DNA from: Cacajao melanocephalus
Lineage: Eukaryota; Chordata; Mammalia; Primates; Pitheciidae
Reading direction: 5' to 3'
NCBI GenBank assembly: GCA_963573385.1
Contig: CAUYLG010005299.1
Span: 1 to 64,000, forward strand
DNA length: 64,000 nt
The notes under the pieces are model-generated. The model was not told the DNA's origin, made no database searches, and worked only from the letters and a program-made list of their open reading frames with translations. Positions 55,425 to 64,000 of the stretch are shown here, piece by piece (the first letter of the stretch is position 1; every line of letters begins with the position of its first letter). The position numbers were made by a program, and so were the translations under genes.

Positions 55425-55620
55425 ACATTTAATGAGTACTGATTTTGTATCATGAAGTACTAACTGTGTTTTCATATGGATTGTCTCATTCAGATCTCAT
55501 AAAAGTCCTGCAGGACAGCATCTGGAGCTCAGAAAGGCAAAGTCAATTTTCCAAAGCCAATTAACTAATTTACAGAAGAGTCAAGATTTGAGATGATGCC
55601 ATCTGCCCACCTGAAATCAA
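55425..55620 (+). repeat. MIR element (diverged)
   Basis: 'ggattgtctcattcagatct' and 'cataaaagtcctgcaggac' followed by 'gctcagaaaggcaaagtcaa' fit MIR. Confidence 0.65.
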
Positions 55621-55799
55621 TTCTTGAATGTTTACCCAGAGACCTTATTTAGGCTTTTGGGATCACAGAAACAAGGGAAATCAACTCAAAATTTGAATGA
55701 ACAATTCATTATGTGGAGGATAAATGGAGTGATCAGATTCTTAAATCTTGGGCTACATTAATGATTTGAAGATAGTTTTCTACAAGCCAAGGAGAGATG

Positions 55800-55965
55800 C
55801 CTGACAGAGATACTTCCCTTTTAGCCTCAGAAGGAACTAACCCAACCCTGCTGACAGCTTGATCTTGGACTTCTAGCCTCCAGAGCTGTGAAACAATAAA
55901 TATTTGTCTTTAAGCCACCCATTCTGCGGTAGTTTGTTACACAGCTCTAACAAATAAATACGGGT
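55800..55965 (+). mobile_element. 3' end of a MaLR-type LTR
   Basis: 'cttgatcttggacttctagc', 'ctccagagctgtgaaacaat' and 'taagccacccattctgcgg' match the right ends of 34275-34640 and 50325-50712. Confidence 0.55.
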
Positions 55966-56978
55966 CTGCTTCTACCCTCACAATGTGATTATATTTATTT
56001 TCTCAGCCTTATGGTGAACATTTTCAACTCCTCCTGGCTTTCAACTCATGGTTGCTGTAGACACTGCATCTTTGCTCTGCCCACCTGTCACTCAAGCTCT
56101 TTTGTGCCTTAGCTTGCATGAGAGGAGAAAGAATGGGTTTGGAGCTGAGAAAGGAGAAGAAGCCAGAATCTTGAAAATCCAACAACTACAGATAGATAAC
56201 TCAAAATTGCAACCTATGCATGCCTTCAAAGAAACATCTTTCCAAAGTGGTACAGTTGCAAGTCACCAAATAAACCATATTATTAGTTGTTTCATAAATT
56301 TTTTCTTATTTTATTAAACAATGCCACATAACAGGTTTGGTAGAGTAAGATTTTATTTATTTATGTATTTACTTATTATTTTAAGGCTAGTCAAGTGAAG
56401 CAATGGAAGTGGAAAAGGAACAAAAAAATCTATAACTGGTTGTGATCAATTAGTACCAAATACGACTGCACTCAGACCAGCCAAGATTTTAATCTAAATA
56501 ATCTATATTAATATTTAATGTAAAATAGAAAGTTACAGATTAAGAAAAGTAGAAAATGTGTATTTGCTTTGGCTATTCACTATGACTGATGTCATCAGCT
56601 CTATCTGAAGATCCAATAAAAGCAGCACAGACTGCTCATAAACTTTCCAAGTTAAAGGAGATAAAAATAAATTTTTGTTCTTTAATTAAGACCACATTAA
56701 TTGCATAGTGACTTTTACACTGTGGTATAAGATGAAGAACTGTGAGTCAAGTGTGAAAAATAGATTTTTATAGAAATGGAGCCAAATGCTTCAGGGTTAA
56801 GCAGAGGCTTGATTCTAAACCCCTTTCATGGCAGTGGCGTGGAAGACAGGCAGACCTTACAATTTGATACATTTATGGGCAGATGAAATTAATTCTAAGA
56901 AAATCACCAACTTTCTGTAGTTACAGAAAACTGTTGAAGAGCAAATTGTTACTAACTATTGCAACCAATAATGTTTTT

Positions 56979-57265
56979 TGTTTGTTTTTTTAGAGACTGA
57001 GGTCTAGCTCTGTCTCCCAGGCTCTAGTGTAATGGTGCTGTCATAGCTCACTGCAGCCTCCAACTCCTGGGCTCAGGCAATCTTCCAGTCTTAGCTTCCC
57101 AAGCAACTGGGACTACAGGTGCATGCCATCACACCCAGCTAATTTTTTTTTTAAATTTGTGTAGAGACAGGTTTTTGCCATGTTGTCCAGGCTGGTCTCA
57201 AATGCCTGGCCTCAAGCCATCCTCTCACCTCAGCCTCCCAAATAACTGGGATTACAGGTACCTGG
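56979..57265 (-). mobile_element. Older Alu (AluJ-like), minus orientation
   Basis: Both arms are recognisable ('gctctgtctcccaggctcta' and 'ttgccatgttgtccaggctg') but diverged. The flanks 'accaataatgtttttt' (56964) and 'actaataatgtttttt' (57266) are the target-site duplication. Confidence 0.92.
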
Positions 57266-58179
57266 ACTAATAATGTTTTTTTTAATGTAGATTTCAGAAT
57301 GTTTGGGGAGAAATATGAGTTATCTATGAGATAAAGCCACAGGACAATTTTTGAGTATAAGAATTTATCTATGTTATAATAGTATCATTTAATTTTTACT
57401 ATCACATCAAAGACTGTAACACTCTCTCAAAATGCAGGTGAAGGGAAAAAAAATAGAAATTCTGGGTACCCAGGAATTACATCTCTTACTATACAACTTT
57501 TCCTAGGAGAAGTTCTGCATACTAGAACTTATTAGCTCACTCCTGTTCTTCCTTCCTCCTGTGGGTGTGGGAGGTATTTATAAATAGGCAGCAATATGTT
57601 TCTCACCATACAGCTCATTTAAATTGCTTTTGTAGAGTATCAAACATATTTACAAAATTAAGAGTCTTCATATAAAAAATTTACTATGGTATTCCTTTTA
57701 TGCCAGGAACTAAATCTTAGGCATTGAGCATTAGTTCAAAAGGAGTATCTGTCTTTCTGAAAGAAATAGAGAATACAGTAAGAAAACTGGTATAATTCTT
57801 CAACTTATTGACATCGCAAAATAGGCTCAACTCTTTATATTTTTGCATATTTTTAATACTTTTCAGTGAGTGAGTCTTAAAGATTTTGTATTAAAGAAAT
57901 TAACAGGTCCATAGAGAAGTCAGGCAATTCGGTACTTTAAATATAAGATGTGACCAAGAATTTCAGTGGCTCCAATTCACTATAGTTCATTGAGATTATG
58001 CCATGAGCAAAAGGTAGTCATTGGCTCAAGCAAGGAGACCAGTCATAAGAAATCTGATTCTTTTCATCTGGTTTCACTCATAGGGGCTCAGAATATCACA
58101 GCTGGAGGGCTAGACTTTAGCTAAGTAGGCTATCATAAGGCATTGATGAGTTTGAGATTTGCCCTCTAATTCATAGAAT

Positions 58180-58960
58180 ATTTGCAAAATATCTAACATA
58201 TGCCAGGCATTGCACTATGTACTATAGGTAAAGAAATAAACAAGACCGACCCAGTAGTAACCCTTAAAGACCTTATAGTCAAAAAGGGATTATTAATAAT
58301 AACTCTCTTAAAGAAACCAATGCTGTGGGACAGAAAAGACAGCTTCAGAACATCTAGTAGAAGTATCTGATGCAGACTTGGTGGGTCAGTTGGGCTTCCC
58401 CGGGCCTGAGTGAGAGATACCTAAGCTGATACGTAAAGGATAAGTAGAAGTTAGCCAAGCAATAGCGATGGAGGAGGAGTGAGGAATATGCAAGTTAGAG
58501 GGTGTGTGGGTAGGGTCTGCTTTTGGGTCAAGAGTGATAATAGATGGAAGTGGGGAGGCCCATGGATGCCAGATCATGGTGGGCTTGGAGACCAGGTTAA
58601 GGAGGAGCATGGCCATTATGCAACATCAATGGGGAACCGCAGAAGGAGTTTAATCAGAATGACGTGATCAGATCTATGTCTTAGGAAAATCACTCTTCAG
58701 GGTTGGCAAATGGATTGAAGGGCAGAAGGGGAGATTGTTAGCAGAGGGGCAAGCAAGGAGGCTGAACAATAATCTGGACTACAGTACCAGTGAGTATGAT
58801 AAAGTGTCTTGGACCACTTCCTGAGATTATTAGGCAACGCATCCAAAGTGATTGATTGATTATGGGGAATGAAGCAACAGAAAGAGTCAAGGTTGTCCCT
58901 AGATTTATGTTAACAGAAATATGAAAAATATACAATAGGTAGTTAGAAAGGAACTCTTCT
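58180..58960 (+). repeat. L2-like LINE remnants
   Basis: 'catatgccaggcattgcact' near 58200 is an L2-type 3' motif, and 58600-58760 ('aatgacgtgatcagatctat', 'aatcactcttcagg') matches another common L2-related stretch. Reading frames at 58386-58935 lie in this repeat and are not genes. Confidence 0.5.
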
Positions 58961-60439
58961 CAGTTTGGAATAATAAAAACTTGAAGGTGTCTTAACAAAT
59001 AGGAAGTCCTTAAGACGGAAGTATAATGCCACAAATAGTTAAGAGTATTTTTTTTTCTACTTTAGATAAAGGATGTCTTTTCTAGCTGTAAAGGCCTTGG
59101 TGTCACTAGATGCTTTTCAATATTCATTCAGGAGCAGAAATTTAGAGCTTTAATCATCAGTCTAACAACAGTTGATAGGCTACAGATAACTGAATATCTC
59201 TCTTTGACATTGGTTGATGAAAATGTGAAAGTGTTATTGCTAAAAGTCATGCAAATTCTAACTGAATAAATGAAAATTGTGTGCACATCTGTATTTGTTC
59301 CTAGGAGACGCTCAAGGATGCCTGCTTACATTCTGATCAATGACTGTAGTTTATTCAGCCCCTAACTGTGAATTAAATATACAGCTGCTGGAAATGTCAG
59401 CAAAGTCAGATGAAAGAACTCTGATTCACTGCTGTTATACTATTAAATAATCAGTGCTTGTGTCACGTTGAATTGATGTAAAAGTGCCTTGTGACTGTTC
59501 TTCCTACTGGGAGCACTTTTAAAATACTCTCCTTTATACCTACATTAAAATCAAGAGGGCAGCATGGATACATTATAGATATGGATAACTTCATTATAGA
59601 ATGAAGTCAATTTTTTCAAATAGATGGTTCAATCTTTCCTGTTTATCTGCTTTGTGATAATCCTTGAACATCCCAGCTGATTCTCATCAAATGTGGCATA
59701 CTACTAAAGAATAATTAGGTTAGGTTAGAATTGTGAATCAAGCTGTCATCTTAAAACAACTAATGATAGCCAATATTTTTAATTTTTTTACAGTAATCAT
59801 ATCTGTATATGGAAAATGTCCTTTCTATGGATATTTGATTAGGAGTTGCTGAAATACAAACTGCCTTTTTACAAAATTGGCCTCCTCTAATAAAACAAAG
59901 GGCAAAACTCTTCTGAGAAAGTTACCATTGTCAACAAAGCACAATGGTCAGAGGGACTGAGGGAGGAAAGAGGTGGGGGAGGGGATGTGAGAGAGAAAGT
60001 GAGAGACTACATTTTTCACTGTCTGTTATTACATAACATGATTATTAAACCTAACCACTTTCAACATCATTGGGAACTTCCTAAAACTGTTACTGATAAG
60101 AAGAAAAATCCACCCAACAAATACCACTATAAAGGATTGTACTTAACAAAGATACTTCCATACGATTATCAGCAGCCATGTTCACCGTTATTTCAGCTAT
60201 TAGAAAAATCCCCATACAGCAAGGGTTTTCTTTCCTCCCTGTCGTTTTCACAATAATCTTCCAGAATAAATATATCTGATCACAGTCCTTAAACTGTGTA
60301 TGGGCAGGAGAGGAGCATAGAGAATTTGAAGAATGGAAAGAAGAGACTGAGCTGATTTAACCACAGATCTTTTGTTTTTCCTCCAGGTAGTGACATCAGA
60401 AGTCCCTGAGTTGAAACCCACGGTATGTTTTCCTTCTTG

Positions 60440-60570
60440 AAAAAGTTATTTAGTACCTTTGAGCTATAGTTTCCTCTTCTATAAAATAGGGCCTATCAAC
60501 AGATTTCTCATGGGATTGTTGTGAAGATTAAATATATACAAATTGCCAGTCACATCCTAGGTGCTCAAGA
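60440..60570 (-). repeat. MIR fragment, minus orientation
   Basis: 'agtttcctcttctataaaat' and 'gggattgttgtgaagattaa' are the complement of the MIR core. Confidence 0.8.
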
Positions 60571-61349
60571 AGTAACAAAACAGCAAGAACAAAATACGAT
60601 ACTCAGATAGAAAATGAGCTAGGAGACGTAAGAGTTAGGCCAATTCATGTATTACTCTTTCCCTTTTCTCCTAATGGGTTCAAAGTATTTTTTCATATGT
60701 TAATTTCTTTTTGTCATTTCAGAATATTGGACTACTATTTTCAGCAATGTATTTATGATGACACAATTTCAGGTCAGCAGAGCAATCTGGACTTCCGATG
60801 CAGTGCACTCTTTTACATTATCTGTTACTTTATTATCCATTAATAAAGCAGTTTTGTGAAAGATATCATATAGCAAATTATAAGATATTTTAAGAACATA
60901 AAATGGAAGTTTATGGTTAAAATCTGTAATATTTTGTGGGCCCACACTAGCTGTGGATCTAGGATTTTGAAGATCATGAATATTTTTTCCAATGTTCTCT
61001 AGTCATGCATTCTAATGTTTTACAGACATCCACATAAATCATTTGTTTGGTTCAACTTCTTCAAAATATCTTTTTTCCTTATTTAATTGTATTCCTTTCT
61101 TTCATTTCAGTCCTAAAACCCTATTTTCTGTAGACAACAAACACTAAGTTGTTTTAGTGCAAATAAGAAAACTGGAACTATTTCCAAAATAGTAAAGTTG
61201 ATTCCAGAAGAGTGCAATACGTTTCCTTGTTGACAAGAGTCACATGGGATGGATTGCAAATGTACCCTCACCTAACACATCAAGGAAAACTAAAAGCCTT
61301 CAAAGAAAGGCAGGAAGGAAGAAAGGAGAAAAGATGAAAAGAAAAAAAG

Positions 61350-61675
61350 GATAGTAAGGAGTGGCTCACAGCTGTAATCCCAGCAATTTAGGAAGCTGAG
61401 GCAGGAAGATTGCCTGAGCCCAGAAATTTGAGACCACCCTGGGCAACTAGCAAGACCCCATCTCTAAAAAAAGTTTTCTTAATTTGCTGGGCATGATGGT
61501 TCACAACTGTAGTCCCAGTTACTCAGGAGGCTGAGGCAGGAGGACCACCTGAATTCAGGATTTTTAGGCTGCAGTGAACTATGATTGTGCTACTGCATGC
61601 CAGCCTGGGTGATAGAGTGAAATGGAAGGAAGGAAGGAAGGAAGGAAGGCAGGAAGAGAGGGAGGGAGGGAGAGA
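61350..61675 (+). mobile_element. AluJ-like element with GGAA-expanded tail
   Basis: Diverged Alu in plus orientation ('ggctcacagctgtaatccca' to 'gccagcctgggtgatagagt'). Its tail has become a GGAA/GGGA microsatellite at 61624-61672. It lies antisense within SCEL, just beyond the donor of exon 61730-61786, so the pre-mRNA carries a pyrimidine tract and antisense Alu there. Confidence 0.92.
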
Positions 61676-61729
61676 AAAGTTCCTACCCTAGAACCTTGGA
61701 AACGTGTCAAGATAGACAAGGTCATTTAC

Positions 61730-61786
61730 CGATTACTGTTTCTGAGAGCTGAAGGTTTCACTTTAATAAGATTGTCCAAGTCTTGG
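61730..61786 (-). CDS. SCEL: SCEL sciellin-repeat exon
   Basis: 57 bases, acceptor ttttaaacag and donor gtaaatg. It encodes (S)QDLDNLIKVKPSALRNSN(R). It is one codon shorter than its neighbours, having lost the Asn/Lys that precedes QDL. Phase is identical to the other repeat exons. An Alu with a GGAA tail lies about 57 bases beyond the donor. Confidence 0.94.
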
Positions 61787-61930
61787 CTGTTTAAAAGAAA
61801 AAGAGAAAAAAAGTTCAGAGTAGTAATAGGTTTTACGGTTGTGCTAGGTCAATAAAGCAACATTATAAATCAACTCCATCCAGGGAAACAGACAAATAAA
61901 AACATGAACTGACTGCTTCTGTTTGATTAC

Positions 61931-61990
61931 CTCTGATTGTTTCTTATTACTGCAGGATTCACTTCGATGAGGTTATCAAGATCTTGGTTT
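61931..61990 (-). CDS. SCEL: SCEL sciellin-repeat exon
   Basis: 60 bases, encoding (R)NQDLDNLIEVNPAVIRNNQ(R/S): one complete 20-residue sciellin repeat. The donor is gtaatc and the acceptor is a short ttaaag with little pyrimidine tract, so exon definition may rely on other signals. It is very similar in DNA and protein to 62135-62194, as expected for tandem exon duplication. Confidence 0.94.
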
Positions 61991-62134
61991 CTTTAAATCA
62001 AAAAATTAAAAGAAAGCAAGTTAATTATGAAGTTCTTTTGGTAATATCCTTAAGGCTACAAGTCTGCTTGATGTAATAATGAAACTTAATATTCTTTCTG
62101 ACCAACACACATTAAAACAACATAGTTTTATTAC

Positions 62135-62194
62135 CTTTGGTTGTTTGCAAAATGTTCAGGATTCACTTTGATGAGTTTATCAAGATCTTGTTTT
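62135..62194 (-). CDS. SCEL: SCEL sciellin-repeat exon
   Basis: 60 bases, encoding (R)KQDLDKLIKVNPEHFANNQ(R): another full sciellin repeat. The donor is gtaata; the acceptor, cacttaaag, is again poor in pyrimidines. Further repeat exons and the N-terminal part should lie beyond 64000. I found no convincing further exon between 62195 and 64000. Confidence 0.94.
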
Positions 62195-64000
62195 CTTTAA
62201 GTGGAAAAAATATTAAAGCAACTTGGGTTAGAAATAATCACAGGTTTAAGATAATTGGAAATGGAAAGAAAGGATAACAGTATGAGACATATTGTTTTGG
62301 TGTTGACTAACCATGAAATAGGCTTTCCAATCAATTTAGAGGATGAAGAATTACGCCTTATAAGAAGAAAACTTACTTTAATTTTATACATTTTATTATC
62401 AGAGCCTATCTACAAAGATATGCTGATTAAGTCGCCATAGCAAACATCTGGTAACTGACAATTGCTGATTCCGGAATGTATTAACATTATGAAGATATTA
62501 ACTGATTTTAATATACTTATTTTCAAAATCAGGTTCACCAACTAAGGATATCAATTTTTAAAAAAAATAAACTCTAGAATGGGGATTATTCTTAATATAA
62601 GGTTTAGCAAAGAGAATTCCAGCAATCCACCAAAACTGTGTCTTTTTTTTCCTCTATGATGACTGAAAAACTGATTTAAACTCAGTTGTTCATAGTAAAA
62701 TGAGTTATATACTCTGAAAACTGTCCACTCTCATTTGAAACTCTTCCTGATTCTCTTCTCAGCCACAGAACAGTATTTCCTCCCATATAGTTTGTTATAA
62801 TTCACTGCCTCAGCATAACACCTTGTTTTAAGGGTCAGAAAGTAGTGACTATTCAAAGTGTTCCTCTGAACCCACTTTAATACTTATTCCGAGAAATACA
62901 TGGCAGTCACCATGGCAAGAGATTGCAGAACTGAGAACACCTGCTTTCAGTACCATCTGGGACATAATATACATGTACTTCTTCCCTCAACGGTGCTTTT
63001 TCCTTATATTAAAATAAAATACATCTTATTCATCAAAAAAACAACGCAAGAGGAGGGACTGAAAGAGCGTCATTTGGAGATGAATCATCAGACAGTCTGA
63101 GAAAAGGTCTGCCTTTTCTTCCCCAGCCCTCAACATTTCCAGAGAATGTTCAGGCTTCATTTAGTTTGACTTATTCCTCATGGTTCTCACCTCTCCATAG
63201 TCTATGGGAAGGCTCTAACTGAATTTTCGCTGTTCTGAGCTTCCTTCAATAATATTCTCAATTGAACATAAGAAAATGATATCTATAAATACTATTAAAA
63301 TAATGATTAAAACATGAGCACTAACTATCCACAACATAATTTCCTCATGTAAATTGATGGCAAAATCTGTCATAAAACTAAACTGTGTCAGAAATACAAC
63401 AGTCTTTAAAATAAGGTTAATTTCACATATTATTTAAAAAAATACAAATATAAAACTTTGTAGACAGTATGTTTAAAAGCCACACTTTAAAAAAATACAT
63501 AAAATTAATCACAATATTGATTAGTGTAACTACAGACAATATTTATGTGTCAGCATAATTAAAAGTAACATAAAAACAAAAAAAAAACGCAAGAACTTCC
63601 ATTTTCACTGTCCTACTGAGCATAAAAATTCGATTTACCTAATTATTAGAACAACAATATTCCAACCACTATTACATAAAGCCCAGTAAGAAATACATTT
63701 TACATCACAGCCTAATACTGTCTTTTACAGACAGACACACTCACAAACACAAAGACATAAATTTCATAAAATAATATCCTTACTACATAAGAACTCTTAT
63801 ATTTTCTGTTCAGTTCATTCTATTTAATTAAGGTAAAAATGCTGATTGCCCTTAACTAAATTAATTACAAGACCCTTTAACGGGTTGCAACCCACGTTTG
63901 TGAAACACTAGCTTAGAAAACATAAATACATGCTATATTCTATCACCACTCCTATAAACGCAACACAGTGTGTCAAGAAAACAAAAATCTCAGGAACAGT

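Noticed and set aside
63181..63232. Possible further SCEL exon with a gtgaga donor
   Set aside because: In the phase required by the neighbouring repeat exons it contains a stop, and it has no pyrimidine tract before the acceptor.
63600..63720. Possible SCEL exon ending at a gtaaat donor near 63640
   Set aside because: The frame shows no sciellin-repeat residues and no credible acceptor.

Overview
This is nuclear DNA from a primate. It holds many Alu copies, primate-age L1 elements, MIR/L2 fossils, spliced genes with GT-AG introns, and one strong CpG island. Two genes can be recognised, both read on the minus strand: the 3' half of SCEL (sciellin) on the right, and the first exon of SLAIN1 on the left. 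In human this pair is neighbouring and co-oriented on 13q22, so the window is best read as the reverse complement of that region. I do not claim it is human. Two residues in the SLAIN1 exon and the length of the SCEL-SLAIN1 gap differ from what I remember of human, so another simian is possible.

Layout: 1-10542 is the start of SLAIN1 intron 1. It holds a minus-strand L1 cut by the window edge, an old L1M/HAL1-like remnant and a local direct repeat. 10390-11560 is a CpG island carrying SLAIN1 exon 1 (coding 10543-11159). Inside that exon, on the plus strand, is the mature sequence and hairpin span I recognise as MIR3665. 11560-38460 is the intergenic interval, dominated by retroelements: six Alu or Alu-fragment copies, a full-length L1 nested inside an older L1, LTR-like pieces and a long purine tract. 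38460-64000 is the 3' part of SCEL. I found ten coding exons there: three tandem sciellin-repeat exons (62194-61730), a fourth repeat exon (54823-54761), three linker exons, two exons that each encode one zinc finger of the LIM domain, and a last exon with only 17 coding bases. Introns hold MIR, L2, MER5-like, L1M, Alu and LTR debris.

What the genes do: sciellin is a cornified-envelope precursor of stratified epithelia, with a repeat domain cross-linked by transglutaminase and a C-terminal LIM domain. SLAIN1 is a microtubule plus-end protein that works with EB and ch-TOG/CLASP proteins. I see no functional link between them beyond adjacency. Open reading frames elsewhere are L1 remnants or composition artefacts.

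I found no previously undescribed system. The most notable features are the miRNA lying antisense inside a coding exon, the strictly phase-matched SCEL repeat exons, a cleanly resolved nested L1 insertion, and an Alu plus GGAA tract about 57 bases from a SCEL splice donor.
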